From: Pseudoalteromonas sp. NC201
GTDB lineage: Bacteria; Pseudomonadota; Gammaproteobacteria; Enterobacterales; Alteromonadaceae
NCBI RefSeq assembly: GCF_002850255.1
Contig: NZ_CP022522.1
Coordinates: forward strand, 2,665,125-2,729,124
Direction: 5' to 3'
Length of the DNA stretch: 64,000 bases
Shown: positions 10,471 through 19,931 of the stretch, in pieces
Numbering within the stretch: the first letter of the stretch is position 1
Layout of the letters: the number at the start of each line of letters is the position of its first letter
Program-made: the position numbers and the translations under genes
Notes under the pieces: model-generated
What the model saw: only the letters and a program-made list of their open reading frames with translations
Told to the model about the DNA's origin: nothing
Databases searched by the model: none

Positions 10471-10902
10471 TTGTTTAAGTTTACTTTCCATTGCCGTAAC
10501 CAAGTTAGCTTGGTCATTTGTACCCAAGCGATATTTAGTGCCATCCTTCATCACCACTTCGAGTGCCTTGAATCCGGCAACTGTGTATACCCAACCGTCT
10601 GTGCTGATCCGCATGCCAATACCATGGCGTAGAGAATTAGTCACAGGCTGAACATAATCAATATCGTCAAACTTTAAGGTCATTTTGGCCACCGACGGTC
10701 CAAACCACCAGCTTAACGTTTGTTGCTCTTGGTTCACTTGAATGGTTAAGCCGTAAAAAATAAACGCAACAAGCGCGAGGATCACCAAAAAGCCAACAAA
10801 GGCGAGATTGCTACCAGCTAGGAAAATTGCCAATATGGTAAAACTGGCGATAAAGGCTAGAAACAGCCATATAACCCATGCAAACTGTGTATTTTTATAC
10901 AT
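10453..10902 (-). CDS. Hypothetical two-helix membrane protein
   Basis: 149 aa, not recognised at family level. Residues about 8-28 and 32-50 form two hydrophobic helices (WVIWLFLAFIASFTILAIFLAG and a second). A soluble beta-rich part follows (QEQQTLSWWFGPSVAKMTLKFDDIDYVQPV...DGTKYRLGTNDQANLV) that resembles a PH-like fold seen in many small bacterial membrane proteins. The C-terminal tail is lysine-rich. Spaced 11 bases from the upstream DUF481 gene, so it may be the last gene of that transcript. Confidence 0.75.
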   Translation of the reverse strand: MYKNTQFAWVIWLFLAFIASFTILAIFLAGSNLAFVGFLVILALVAFIFYGLTIQVNQEQQTLSWWFGPSVAKMTLKFDDIDYVQPVTNSLRHGIGMRISTDGWVYTVAGFKALEVVMKDGTKYRLGTNDQANLVTAMESKLKQEKSAE

Positions 10903-10913
10903 CGATAGTCTTC

Positions 10914-11747
10914 TTAATCAAAGCTGTAAACTAATGTAGCACCAAGTTCGGTGTCTACCTTTTCTTTTTCATTTTCTGGCTGCGAATTATAACGGTAAAT
11001 AAACGCAAACTTCAGCGCAATCCCGCCAATCACTTGTGTGACTAGCGCAGACTCAGCAAACAATCTGGAGTTTAAACCTGACAGCGATTGTTCAAAACTA
11101 ACGTCTTGATTAAAGCGGGTGCGCTTTGACACGTTTCTTTCCCACTGCAATGCCATACGCAAAAGCTGGCCTTGCTCCGTTCTATCTTCTTCCGGCTCAA
11201 GCTCGATTTCGTTATCCACACGAGAGATAGACATACCGGGGCCGATGTCGACATCTACCGTGTTCTTTCGTCCCTCATACACACGATTGCCATAACCGAG
11301 CGCAAATGTCGTGGTATATTCCTTGCCATTAAACCTGTCACGCTCATAGTCACCGTACATAAAGAACGAAGCGTTATCGTCTCCTAGCTTGTAGTTACCT
11401 TGCGCAGAGCCAAAGTAGCGCGACGCTGAGACATCTTCGACGTCTGTTTCTGTATTTTGCTCGCGGCGATAAAGGCCATTAAATTTAAATTGATTACGCC
11501 ACTTGGGGAAATCTTGGTAAAGGTTACTTTTAAACTTAAATGACGTGTTTTGCGTATTACCTTTGTTAACGATAAAGCCAAATTCAACGTCACCGTACAG
11601 CATTTCGCCCTTGTGTTTTTGATGAATTTCGTCATCGGGCATTTTGCCATATTCGTGAAAATCTTCGAATGGATCCGTAGCTAAGCTTGGTAGCGAAACC
11701 AAGCCAATTGCAAATAAGGCGAAAGTTCTAAAAAACGGCACTGGCAA
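10914..11747 (-). CDS. DUF481/YdiY-family outer membrane beta-barrel protein
   Basis: 277 aa with a signal peptide (about residues 1-23, cleavage near SLAT). The mature protein alternates hydrophobic and polar residues with frequent aromatic strand ends (EFGFIVNKGNTQNTSFKFKSNLYQDFPKWRNQFKFNG...). It ends in an aromatic residue pattern (GATLVYSFD) suitable for barrel insertion. This matches the DUF481 (YdiY-like, salt-induced outer membrane protein) family. Function of the family is not established; the salt link is known only for some members. Confidence 0.8.
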   Translation of the reverse strand: MPVPFFRTFALFAIGLVSLPSLATDPFEDFHEYGKMPDDEIHQKHKGEMLYGDVEFGFIVNKGNTQNTSFKFKSNLYQDFPKWRNQFKFNGLYRREQNTETDVEDVSASRYFGSAQGNYKLGDDNASFFMYGDYERDRFNGKEYTTTFALGYGNRVYEGRKNTVDVDIGPGMSISRVDNEIELEPEEDRTEQGQLLRMALQWERNVSKRTRFNQDVSFEQSLSGLNSRLFAESALVTQVIGGIALKFAFIYRYNSQPENEKEKVDTELGATLVYSFD

Positions 11748-11758
11748 CTACTTTCCGG

Positions 11759-12076
11759 TTATTGCTTCCATATGATATGACAAAACGGTGCATCTAAATC
11801 TCTGCTAATCAAGATTTTTGCGTACACCTGATCCGAGTCATCAAACTCGATACCAACCAAAACCTGTACGAAATGCTCTGGTTCTGCTTCTTGTTCATAC
11901 GCAGTGATGCTCGACCAACTCTCGTCCGGCTCACTTTCTTCAATGAAGCCACGCTCTTCGCGATGTTCGTTGAACATATTAATATCGTGTTCTTCAAGAT
12001 TATCCGGGGCCAACTCAAGGAAGATATCATATGCTTGGTGAGTGGCTTCTTCGATGCTACAAAGTCTCGCTGTCAT
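11759..12076 (-). CDS. UPF0263/DUF440 (HI1450-like) putative dsDNA-mimic protein
   Basis: 105 aa, strongly acidic. The line-up with Haemophilus HI1450 and E. coli YciU is clear: EATHQAYDIFLELAPDNLEEHDINMFN, EERGFIEE, the acidic middle, VGIEFDDSDQVYAKILISRD and the end HIIWK. HI1450 was proposed to mimic double-stranded DNA and to interact with HU. The native partner is unknown here, although an HU gene lies elsewhere in the window. It reads toward the DUF481 gene. Confidence 0.85.
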   Translation of the reverse strand: MTARLCSIEEATHQAYDIFLELAPDNLEEHDINMFNEHREERGFIEESEPDESWSSITAYEQEAEPEHFVQVLVGIEFDDSDQVYAKILISRDLDAPFCHIIWKQ

Positions 12077-12268
12077 GGACGCTAGCCTGTTGTTTTAAAG
12101 TTGGCGCAATGATAGCAAAATGAGGTAAAACATAAATACATAGTCGCGATAATCAAACAGAAAATAACGCTAAATGACGAACAAATTATCGGTAAAAGTT
12201 GAATGTTACGTCGCTTTTGAGTTATTACTCTAAAACTATCGCATAAAACCCGCAGGGAGCATCTCATC

Positions 12269-13066
12269 ATGATTTCATTTTCCGAAGCGAACAATATCGC
12301 ATTTGTGACCTTATCTCGACCAGAAAAACAAAACGCGCTGTCTGTTGACATGTTTGTTGGTTTAGATAATGCGATAAAGAAAATTAGAAAAAGCAAATCA
12401 ATTAGGGCTGTCGTTCTCCAAGGTGAAGGCGCACATTTTTGTGCTGGCCTAGATGTAAAAAGCGTGCTGAATAAACCTTCTGGGATCATCAAGCTACTTA
12501 AAAAGTGGTTACCTGGCAATGCTAACTTAGTACAAAGAGTCGTACTCGGCTGGCAAACTTTGCCAGTTCCTGTCATCGCCAAGATCACAGGCAATTGTTT
12601 AGGCGGAGGCTGTCATATTGCATTAGGTGCAGATATTCGTTTAGCCGACAGCAGTGCGCAGTTTGCCATTATGGAAGCCAAATGGGGACTTTGCCCTGAC
12701 ATGGGCGGCAGCTTACTTTTGCCTGCCACAATGAACAAGGATAAGGCATTGCTAATGACAGTCCATGCACAGCGAATAGACGCCCAGCAAGCACTAAAGG
12801 ACGGTCTCATTACCGAGATCTGTGATGATGTTGACGCTAGACTCTCAGAGTTACTCTCTCAATTTAGCGCACGCTCGCCAGATGCCATTGCAGCAATTAA
12901 GAAAGTGTATAATCGAGCCTACAACCAGCCCGCACGTAAACTATTGTGGTTAGAAACGTGGTCACAAATTAAATTGCTCGCCGCTAAAAATACCAAAATT
13001 GCAATGAAGAATGCCTCTGTAGCAGATGATAATAAAAAGCCATTTTTGCCTCGCATGAAGTGGTGA
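12269..13066 (+). CDS. Crotonase / enoyl-CoA hydratase family protein
   Basis: 265 aa, single crotonase domain. The start ATG follows GCAGGGAGCATCTCATC. The oxyanion-hole segments are GAHFCAGLDVKSV (about residues 55-67) and NCLGGGCHIALGADIRLAD (about residues 110-128). The acidic residue expected in the second helix is supplied by EAKWGLCPDMGG. It could be an enoyl-CoA hydratase or isomerase; the substrate cannot be read from the sequence. A stand-alone gene with no fatty-acid oxidation partner beside it. Confidence 0.85.
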   Translation: MISFSEANNIAFVTLSRPEKQNALSVDMFVGLDNAIKKIRKSKSIRAVVLQGEGAHFCAGLDVKSVLNKPSGIIKLLKKWLPGNANLVQRVVLGWQTLPVPVIAKITGNCLGGGCHIALGADIRLADSSAQFAIMEAKWGLCPDMGGSLLLPATMNKDKALLMTVHAQRIDAQQALKDGLITEICDDVDARLSELLSQFSARSPDAIAAIKKVYNRAYNQPARKLLWLETWSQIKLLAAKNTKIAMKNASVADDNKKPFLPRMKW

Positions 13067-13177
13067 CGCTAGATTGAATGCCTGTTTGCCCAAAGTATAA
13101 TGGTCATCGCAATACGAAAGCGTACAATGAGCCATCATACATACTAGAGCCATTACAGCGCTAAGGATTTACATTTA

Positions 13178-13546
13178 ATGGTACACAGAGCGAAGTTGAT
13201 ATTACAATTTGCACTAGGCTTTGCCATCATTTTAGCGTGCCTCTTCAGCGCTAAGTGGATAATTCAGCTTAGTGCTTTACAGATCCCAGCCGCCCTACTT
13301 GGCATGGTGCTTCTTGTCATACTCCTTGCCACAAAAATCATTAAAGTAGAATGGTTAGCCCCCGCAGCAGAGCCCATCTTAAAATACATGGCGCTGTTTT
13401 TTATTCCAGCGGGAGTGGGCTTGGTAGAACATCTCAGTTTGTTTCAATCCCACTGGCTTATGCTACTGTTATTGCTAGTTGGTGTACCAACAATAAGTCT
13501 TGTATTGTTAAGCCCTATCGTTAAGAGCATCAAGTTTCGTGATTAA
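13178..13546 (+). CDS. CidA/LrgA-family holin-like protein
   Basis: 122 aa with four hydrophobic helices and the family motifs LQIPAALLGMVLLVILL and FFIPAGVGLVEHL. CidA/LrgA proteins are holin-like membrane proteins tied to murein hydrolase control and, in recent work, to pyruvate transport with LrgB partners. It overlaps the start of the LrgB-like gene, giving the standard two-gene operon. Confidence 0.9.
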   Translation: MVHRAKLILQFALGFAIILACLFSAKWIIQLSALQIPAALLGMVLLVILLATKIIKVEWLAPAAEPILKYMALFFIPAGVGLVEHLSLFQSHWLMLLLLLVGVPTISLVLLSPIVKSIKFRD

Positions 13547-14228
13547 TATGATTATGGCGTCAGCGCTTACTGTGCTGTTATTTTTTAGTGCTCGCAAACT
13601 ATATCAGCGTATCTCCTTACCGATATTAAACCCTGTGCTGATCTGCATTTTGGTCATTTCGGCATTTCTACTATTCACGAAGTTCGACTACAAGATATAT
13701 CAACAAGCAACGCTACCAATTCATTACTTGTTAGAGCCAGCGGTCGTTGCACTCGCTTACCCTTTGTATAAACAATTTCACCAAATTAAACCGGTATTTT
13801 TTGCATTGTGCTTAACCAGTTGGTTGGGTGTTTCACTGTCTACGTTAAGCGCTTTTCTTATTTGCCAGTTTTTCGCAGCCGATCCACAGCTCTCAGCTTC
13901 AATGGCGGCCCTGTCGGTTACAACACCAATCACTCTACTCATTAGTGATTATCTCGGGGGGATCCCTGCTATTGCAGCGATTATGGTGATACTAATTGGT
14001 GTATTTGGTGGCGTGTTTGGGCTACATATCTTGCACTGGTGTAAAGTTGACCATATGCAAGCGAAAGGCACTGCGCTTGGTGTTGCTTGCCATGCGATAG
14101 GCACAACCGCAGCGATAGAGCATCACCCCATGGCTGGCGCTTTTGCTTCAGCGGCGATGACAATTACCGCCATGATAACTGCACTTTGGGTGCCTTTGTT
14201 TTATCATTGGTTGGCTACTCTAATTTAA
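13539..14228 (+). CDS. LrgB/CidB-family membrane protein
   Basis: 229 aa with about seven membrane segments. The family motifs are ISLPILNPVLICILVI, LEPAVVALAYPLYKQ and LGVACHAIGTTAA. The GTG at 13539 overlaps the end of the CidA-like gene; an ATG at 13548 is the alternative. The GTG is kept because it gives an N-terminus of the same length as E. coli YohK. It is expected to work with the preceding protein as one membrane system. Confidence 0.88.
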   Translation: MINMIMASALTVLLFFSARKLYQRISLPILNPVLICILVISAFLLFTKFDYKIYQQATLPIHYLLEPAVVALAYPLYKQFHQIKPVFFALCLTSWLGVSLSTLSAFLICQFFAADPQLSASMAALSVTTPITLLISDYLGGIPAIAAIMVILIGVFGGVFGLHILHWCKVDHMQAKGTALGVACHAIGTTAAIEHHPMAGAFASAAMTITAMITALWVPLFYHWLATLI

Positions 14229-14239
14229 TAACTCGGGAT

Positions 14240-15067
14240 ATGACTGTGATCAATCAAGAAATCGAGCAAATAGAACACTATTACAACATTATTCGAGAGT
14301 ATCTGGTGACGTACAGTTTCCAATTGCTCGCTGCGATATTCATCTTCCTTCTCGGTTTGTGGTTATCAAGAAAGCTGTCTAAAGCGACTGAAAACTTGAT
14401 GCTAAAACACAATATCGATCCTGCTTTAACCAACTTTATTGGCAATGTGATCAAGGTGCTTATCATTGCCATGTTTGTGATTATTTCTCTTGGCAAGGTT
14501 GGCATCAGTATCACACCATTTGTCGCCGCCATCGGTGCCGCGTCTTTAGGTGCAGGTCTTGCACTGCAAGGTATGCTAGCAAATTATGGCGCAGGGCTTG
14601 CCATCATCGCTACCCGCCCATTTGTGATTGGCGATACCATCAGCATCAAAGGCGTTAACGGCCAAGTTAAAATGATTGAGCTTGGACATACCACGCTCAT
14701 CAACGAAGACAAAGTAGAGATCACAATCCCAAATAAACATGTGGTGGGAGAAATTCTCCATAACTCGTTTGCAAACTCTTTGGTTAAAGGTGAAATAGGA
14801 ATAGCTTATGATGCTGATTATCAAAGTGCATTAACGCTTATCAATAAAGTACTCGCTGATAATGCTAAGGTCAGTCAAGACCCTAAGCCGCAGGTGGGGA
14901 TTGAGGAATTTGCCGACAGTGCAGTGATATTGAGCTACCGCTACTGGGTGCCTACGACTTCACTTATCGAAACTAAATTAGAAGTGAATAGAGCGGTGTT
15001 TGCCGCGATTAAAAATGCGGAAATCGAAATTCCATTCCCGCAACGAGTGGTTAAAATCATTCACTGA
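14240..15067 (+). CDS. mscS: Small-conductance mechanosensitive channel, MscS
   Basis: 275 aa from the ATG at 14240; an upstream in-frame start at 14087 would lie inside the LrgB-like gene and is unlikely. Three membrane helices occupy about residues 22-110. The third is the pore-lining Gly/Ala-rich helix (GAASLGAGLALQGMLANYGAGLAIIATRPF), close to E. coli MscS. The cytoplasmic beta and alpha/beta domains follow. It opens under membrane tension during hypo-osmotic shock. Confidence 0.92.
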   Translation: MTVINQEIEQIEHYYNIIREYLVTYSFQLLAAIFIFLLGLWLSRKLSKATENLMLKHNIDPALTNFIGNVIKVLIIAMFVIISLGKVGISITPFVAAIGAASLGAGLALQGMLANYGAGLAIIATRPFVIGDTISIKGVNGQVKMIELGHTTLINEDKVEITIPNKHVVGEILHNSFANSLVKGEIGIAYDADYQSALTLINKVLADNAKVSQDPKPQVGIEEFADSAVILSYRYWVPTTSLIETKLEVNRAVFAAIKNAEIEIPFPQRVVKIIH

Positions 15068-15076
15068 GTAAACTCA

Positions 15077-15103
15077 ATAACGGCTAGCACCCTAGCCGTT
15101 ATT
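15077..15103. terminator. Hairpin between convergent mechanosensitive channel genes
   Basis: AATAACGGCTAG-cac-CCTAGCCGTTATT palindrome of 11-12 base pairs between the two convergent MscS genes. T-runs are short, so strength is uncertain, but it can serve both strands. Confidence 0.6.
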
Positions 15104-15109
15104 CTACCC

Positions 15110-16006
15110 TCAGTTTTCATCAGGCTTTTCCATAGAAAAGCCACTGCGTAAATGAAGATCGCGCTGTGGAAACGGGATCTCGATTTGATATTTTCGAAAG
15201 GCATCATCGATAGCCCAGAGGTAATCAGAAACCAGCGCTGTTGGTCGCTTTACCTGCTCAGGTTGCACCCAAACTCCTAGCGTGAAATTCAAGCTACTAT
15301 CACCAAACCCTGTCATCCATACCGTTGCTTCTCGCCCCGGCGTATTCAAGGTATATTGGACATTTTTGGCCGCTTCCAATGCGGCACGCTTCACCTTCTC
15401 TTTGTCGCTGCCGTAGGCCACCGAAAAAGGAATACGGAAACGACGATATTTATCCGACATTGTCCAATTGGTAATTGTATTTGACACCATTTCCGAGTTT
15501 GGAATAAGCAGGTCGACGTTGTCATTTGTACGGATCCAAGTTGAGCGCATGTGAATGGCTATCACTTCCCCCACCACCCCGTTGGTCAGCTCCACAAAGT
15601 CCCCAACTTTGACGGTTTTCTCTAGCAGTAACACCAGACCTGAGACAAAGTTATTCACCAGACCTTGTAGGCCTAAGCCAATCCCAACGCCGAGCGCACT
15701 GGCAACAAGCGCTAATTCAGTGATCTCTATTCCTAACGCCGTCAGCGCAATAATAAGACCAATAAATAACACGATGTAGTGAATGATCCTGCCTATCACA
15801 TAGGCTGAGGTATGCTGGATCACCCCTTGTCTTGACGCGAGACGATTAAATGCTAGTCGTAGGATCTTGGAGATCACCAAAGTCGCAACGATCACCGCGA
15901 TAAATGAGAGTGCTTCTCCCACCTCTAATGAAAATTTACCTAATGAAAATAGCTTTTGGTCAAGCCACGGAATATCTACGTCTATATCTATTGGTGCTTT
16001 TATCAT
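15110..16006 (-). CDS. MscS-family mechanosensitive channel (second copy)
   Basis: 298 aa. Three membrane helices precede the pore segment ALGVGIGLGLQGLVNNFVSGLVLLLEKTVKVGDFVEL, the variant found in the wider MscS family rather than E. coli MscS itself. The sequence ends with IEIPFPQRDLHLRSG, the usual C-terminal beta-barrel strand. It converges on the mscS gene at 14240 but is not closely similar to it, so they are not a recent duplication. Its gating threshold and ion preference cannot be inferred. Confidence 0.88.
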   Translation of the reverse strand: MIKAPIDIDVDIPWLDQKLFSLGKFSLEVGEALSFIAVIVATLVISKILRLAFNRLASRQGVIQHTSAYVIGRIIHYIVLFIGLIIALTALGIEITELALVASALGVGIGLGLQGLVNNFVSGLVLLLEKTVKVGDFVELTNGVVGEVIAIHMRSTWIRTNDNVDLLIPNSEMVSNTITNWTMSDKYRRFRIPFSVAYGSDKEKVKRAALEAAKNVQYTLNTPGREATVWMTGFGDSSLNFTLGVWVQPEQVKRPTALVSDYLWAIDDAFRKYQIEIPFPQRDLHLRSGFSMEKPDEN

Positions 16007-16186
16007 GGTTATATTTTTTGTTATCTCGTGAAGTTAAGTGTGTGTGGCTAGCAGCAAAAATACAAGTTTTAAAGACGCCTAAATCATGCTTTGTTCAGGC
16101 TACTCGCTTGACCTTTTACAGGGCTCGTGACTAAATAAAGGACAAATAAATAACAACAATACTACTGCGGATTGGTAAAATACGTC

Positions 16187-17710
16187 ATGAAAAAATCCCT
16201 ACTCGCTTTAACCACTTGTCTCGCGCTTGCGTTGCCAGCTTATAGTCAATCGCTTGCGGACCTTACCACGCTCGAAGCACAAACCAAAATACAAAATCGA
16301 ACTTTATCAGCAACGCAACTCACTGAGTTTTATTTAAAAAGGATTTCACAACTTGACGACAGTGGCCCTATGCTCAATGCAGTGATCACGCTCAATCCCA
16401 ACGCTTTACAAGACGCTAAAAAGCTTGATGCCGAACTACGCGCGGGAAAATACCGAGGGCCACTTCATGGCCTGCCAGTTATTGTTAAAGATAATATCGA
16501 CACCAGGGCGCCAATGGCAACAACCGCAGGCGCGCTCGCCCTGCAACACAACGTCAAAACCCAAGCTGCACCGCTTATCATCCAGTTAGAACAAGCCGGC
16601 GCTATCATCCTTGGCAAAGCCAATTTAAGTGAATGGGCAAACTTTAAATCAAGTTTCAGCTCGAGCGGCTACAGCACGCTCGGTGGTCAAACCAAAAACC
16701 CGTATGTGTTAGACAGAACACCATGTGGCTCAAGTTCCGGCTCTGCTGTTGCCGTCTCCGCAGGTCTTGCACTGCTCGCCATTGGTACGGAAACTGACGG
16801 TTCTATTGTTTGTCCTTCAGCACATAATGGCGTTGTAGGTATTAAACCGACTGTCGGTTTGGTTTCTGGTGAAGGCATTATTCCTATTAGTCATAGCCAA
16901 GATAGCGCTGGCCCTATGGCAAAGTCGGTGATGGGCGCCGCCTTATTGCTCAATGCTATCGTTAGCGATGCAAAACAGCCGATTGATTTTACCCAAGGCT
17001 TAAATGCAGCCAGTTTCAAAGGCAAACGAATTGCTATCACCAGTCATCTAGGTCAGTTTCCACCAGCAGTTCAAGCGGTATTTGCAAAAGCCGTTGCAAC
17101 CATGAAAGCAAATGGCGCAGAAATAATTGAAGGGTTAGACTTACCTGAGCTGGAAGCTTTAGGCTCCGCCGAATTGGATATTTTGCTCTATGACTTTAAA
17201 CATGATCTCAATGCTTACCTTGCCAAGACACCAGAGCAGGTAAAAGTAAAAAACCTAAACCAGCTCATCCAATTCAACCAGCAACATCCCTCCACCATTA
17301 AGTACTTTGATCAATATTTGATAGAGGAAGCCGCAAAGAAAGGCGATATCACAGAACACCGATATCAAGAAGCCCAAGCTTTGGTTAAAAAATTTGCCCG
17401 CCAACAAGGCATTGATAAAATAATACAAGAACATCGCCTTGACGCATTTATCGCACCAACGAATACCCCAGCTTGGAGTATCGATATCATTAACGGTGAT
17501 AATTTCTCCGCTTCCTCGTCATCTCCTGCCGCGATTGCAGGATATCCAAGCATTACAGTACCGATGGGTTTTCATCATGAGCTACCGCTGGGTATTTCTT
17601 TCTTCGCTGAGGCTTATAGCGAAGCGAAATTAATCAAGCTTGCCTATGCTTTCGAGCAGTTGACTAATGCACGCAAAGCGCCTGAGTTTAAGGCGACATT
17701 AACGCCTTAA
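16187..17710 (+). CDS. Secreted amidase-signature enzyme
   Basis: 507 aa from ATG 16187; a TTG at 16172 would add five residues. A signal peptide is evident (MKKSLLALTTCLALALPAYSQS). The amidase-signature catalytic triad is visible: Lys in GLPVIVKDNI (about residue 100), the cis-Ser and Ser nucleophile in CGSSSGSAVAVSAG and GTETDGSIVCPSA. It hydrolyses an amide bond, but the substrate is not readable. GatA is unlikely because of export and the lack of gatB/gatC neighbours. Confidence 0.88.
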   Translation: MKKSLLALTTCLALALPAYSQSLADLTTLEAQTKIQNRTLSATQLTEFYLKRISQLDDSGPMLNAVITLNPNALQDAKKLDAELRAGKYRGPLHGLPVIVKDNIDTRAPMATTAGALALQHNVKTQAAPLIIQLEQAGAIILGKANLSEWANFKSSFSSSGYSTLGGQTKNPYVLDRTPCGSSSGSAVAVSAGLALLAIGTETDGSIVCPSAHNGVVGIKPTVGLVSGEGIIPISHSQDSAGPMAKSVMGAALLLNAIVSDAKQPIDFTQGLNAASFKGKRIAITSHLGQFPPAVQAVFAKAVATMKANGAEIIEGLDLPELEALGSAELDILLYDFKHDLNAYLAKTPEQVKVKNLNQLIQFNQQHPSTIKYFDQYLIEEAAKKGDITEHRYQEAQALVKKFARQQGIDKIIQEHRLDAFIAPTNTPAWSIDIINGDNFSASSSSPAAIAGYPSITVPMGFHHELPLGISFFAEAYSEAKLIKLAYAFEQLTNARKAPEFKATLTP

Positions 17711-17733
17711 AAATAATAGTAGTGTTATAAATA

Positions 17734-17770
17734 AAAATGCCTTCACACCGATTGATGTGAAGGCATTTTT
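17734..17770. terminator. Bidirectional terminator
   Basis: AAAAATGCCTTCACA-ccgattga-TGTGAAGGCATTTTT: a 15-bp perfect stem with A/T runs on both sides, between the convergent amidase and cysS genes. Confidence 0.88.
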
Positions 17771-17799
17771 ATTTGCGTATCGTGTTGGTACCAAGAAGG

Positions 17800-19179
17800 T
17801 TAAGCTTTACGCCAAGTTGTTTTGCCCGCGCTATCTTCTAACACAACGCCTAAGGCAGTTAGCGCATCACGCGCTTCATCCGCTGCAGCCCAATCTTTAT
17901 TTTCGCGAGCGCTGCGGCGCTTTTCAATCAATGCTTCGATTTGCGCTACTTCGTCGTCGTCTTGTTCACCTTGTAAGAAAGATTCAGGGTCTTGTTGCGC
18001 AATACCTAAGACTTCCGCGAGTTTCACAAGAATAAATGCATGCTCACCTGCAGCTTCTGCGTCACTCTCTTTTAAGCGATTCACTTCTTTTGATAATTCA
18101 AAAATCACTGGCAGTGCTTCTGGCGTGTTAAAGTCGTCGTTCATTGCTGTCTCAAAACGTTCAGCGTAAACATTACCTTTAAGCTCGACTTCCACCAGCT
18201 CAACGCCACGTAGCGCAGTGTAAATACGCTCAAGCGACGAACGTGCTTGTTCAAGGTTTTCTTGTGAATAGTTTAGCTGGCTACGATAATGACCATTGAT
18301 CAAGAAATAGCGTACTGTTTCTCTATCAAAAGCTTTTAGCACTTCACGTACGGTAAAGAAATTGCCAAGAGACTTAGACATTTTCTCTTTGTTAACTTGT
18401 ACCATGCCGGTGTGGATCCAGGTGTTCACATAACGGCCATTATTTGCGCAGCAAGATTGGGCAATCTCGTTTTCATGGTGCGGGAATTGCAAATCTGAAC
18501 CCCCACCGTGAATATCAAAAAATTCACCCAAATGCTTTGAACTCATTGCGCTACATTCAATGTGCCAACCCGGACGACCTTCGCCCCACGGAGATTGCCA
18601 CGCAGGTTCACCCGCTTTGGCTTTTTTCCACAATACAAAGTCGAGTGGATCATCTTTGTCTTGTGCGACCTCAACGCGTGCGCCCGCTTGTAGCATTTCT
18701 AAATCTTGCTGAGATAACTGACCATATTGCTCAAACGTTGAGACATCAAACAATACATCCCCATCCTTCGCAACGTAAGCATGGCCTTTTTCAATCAAGC
18801 GCGCGATCATCTCGATGATTTCATCCATATGCCCTGTTACCGTCGGCTCAATATCCGCAGGTAGCATATTCAACGCAGTAAAGTCTTCATGCATGGCTTT
18901 GGTCATGCGAACGGTTAGATCATTAATCGACTCTTTGTTTTCCGCGGCGCGTTTAATGATTTTGTCATCCACGTCAGTAATATTACGCACATACGTGACG
19001 TCATAACCTAAATAACGTAAATAACGGTTCATTACGTCAAATGAAACGTAAGTGCGTGCGTGTCCTACATGACAGAAATCATAGATAGTGATACCACACA
19101 CGTACATATCAACCTTGCCTTCTTTGAGCGGTTTAAAAGGGGCTTTTTGGCGAGTGAGTGTGTTGAAAATCTGCAACAT
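17800..19179 (-). CDS. cysS: Cysteinyl-tRNA synthetase
   Basis: 459 aa, class I synthetase. The HIGH-type motif is CHVGHARTY (about residues 36-44) and the KMSKS loop is [10 protein letters not shown] (about residue 268). The active-site zinc cysteines and histidine are CGITIYD (near residue 28), HIECSAM and HHENEIAQS. It charges tRNA-Cys. It diverges from ppiB, a gene order common in gammaproteobacteria. Confidence 0.97.
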   Translation of the reverse strand: MLQIFNTLTRQKAPFKPLKEGKVDMYVCGITIYDFCHVGHARTYVSFDVMNRYLRYLGYDVTYVRNITDVDDKIIKRAAENKESINDLTVRMTKAMHEDFTALNMLPADIEPTVTGHMDEIIEMIARLIEKGHAYVAKDGDVLFDVSTFEQYGQLSQQDLEMLQAGARVEVAQDKDDPLDFVLWKKAKAGEPAWQSPWGEGRPGWHIECSAMSSKHLGEFFDIHGGGSDLQFPHHENEIAQSCCANNGRYVNTWIHTGMVQVNKEKMSKSLGNFFTVREVLKAFDRETVRYFLINGHYRSQLNYSQENLEQARSSLERIYTALRGVELVEVELKGNVYAERFETAMNDDFNTPEALPVIFELSKEVNRLKESDAEAAGEHAFILVKLAEVLGIAQQDPESFLQGEQDDDEVAQIEALIEKRRSARENKDWAAADEARDALTALGVVLEDSAGKTTWRKA

Positions 19180-19378
19180 GTAGTTTTCTTCCTAAGTACG
19201 GTTCATTTTTTAACAAAAGTGCTTTTAATCATACCACCTGCATAGCAGCGCCTCTAGATTTTAATAACAAATTACGACAGTTTTTTGATTTTTTACGCTG
19301 ATTTTTAAGGAATGCTTTTTCACAAAAGCCCAGTTGATATAAAATAGGGTTTTATCATTCAACACGATGGACACTAAC

Positions 19379-19873
19379 ATGGTTGTTTTAGAAACAAATC
19401 ACGGCGAAATCCGTATTAATCTTTTCGCTGACAAAGCGCCTGAAACGGTAGCTAACTTCCTAAACTACGTAAACAGCGAGTTTTATAACGGTACTATTTT
19501 CCACCGTGTAATCGACGGCTTTATGGTTCAAGGTGGCGGATTCGCATCGGGTATGGAGCAAAAGCCAGTTGAAGCACCGATCAAAAACGAAGCAAACAAC
19601 GGTGTTGCAAACAAAGTGGGTACTCTAGCAATGGCACGTACGCCAGATCCACACTCTGCAACTGCACAATTTTTTATCAATGTTAACGACAATGACTTCC
19701 TTAACTTCTCAAGCGAAACATCGCAAGGTTGGGGTTACTGTGTATTCGGTGAAGTTGTTGAAGGCATGGATGTGGTAAATAAGATTAAAGGTGTTGCTAC
19801 TGGTTCTTCTGGTTTCCATCAAGACGTACCGCTTGAAGATGTGATCATCGAAAAAGCATACGTTGCTGAGTAA
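19379..19873 (+). CDS. ppiB: Peptidyl-prolyl isomerase B (cyclophilin)
   Basis: 164 aa from the ATG at 19379, chosen over the ATG at 19367 because GATGGA lies 7 bases upstream and E. coli PpiB also starts M-V-x-x-x-TNHG. Cyclophilin motifs are intact: [29 protein letters not shown] and [14 protein letters not shown]. Cytoplasmic, no signal peptide. It lies between the divergent cysS and the co-directional lpxH. Confidence 0.95.
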   Translation: MVVLETNHGEIRINLFADKAPETVANFLNYVNSEFYNGTIFHRVIDGFMVQGGGFASGMEQKPVEAPIKNEANNGVANKVGTLAMARTPDPHSATAQFFINVNDNDFLNFSSETSQGWGYCVFGEVVEGMDVVNKIKGVATGSSGFHQDVPLEDVIIEKAYVAE

Positions 19874-19890
19874 TATACAACTTTTTATTC

Positions 19891-19914
19891 AAGGCCAGTA
19901 TTTATGCTGGCCTT
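19891..19914 (+). terminator. Terminator-like hairpin after ppiB
   Basis: AAGGCCAGTA-tt-TATGCTGGCCTT hairpin 18 bases after ppiB and 18 bases before lpxH, followed by a weak T-run, so it may only attenuate read-through. Confidence 0.6.
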
Positions 19915-19931
19915 ATTAGTTTTGAGGTCCC

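Noticed and set aside
12082..12594. 170-codon minus-strand reading opposite the crotonase gene
   Set aside because: It is the shadow of a clear crotonase gene with no recognisable motif.
14087..14239. Extended N-terminus of mscS starting at 14087
   Set aside because: That extension lies wholly within the LrgB-like gene and is not MscS-like. ATG 14240 gives the family length.
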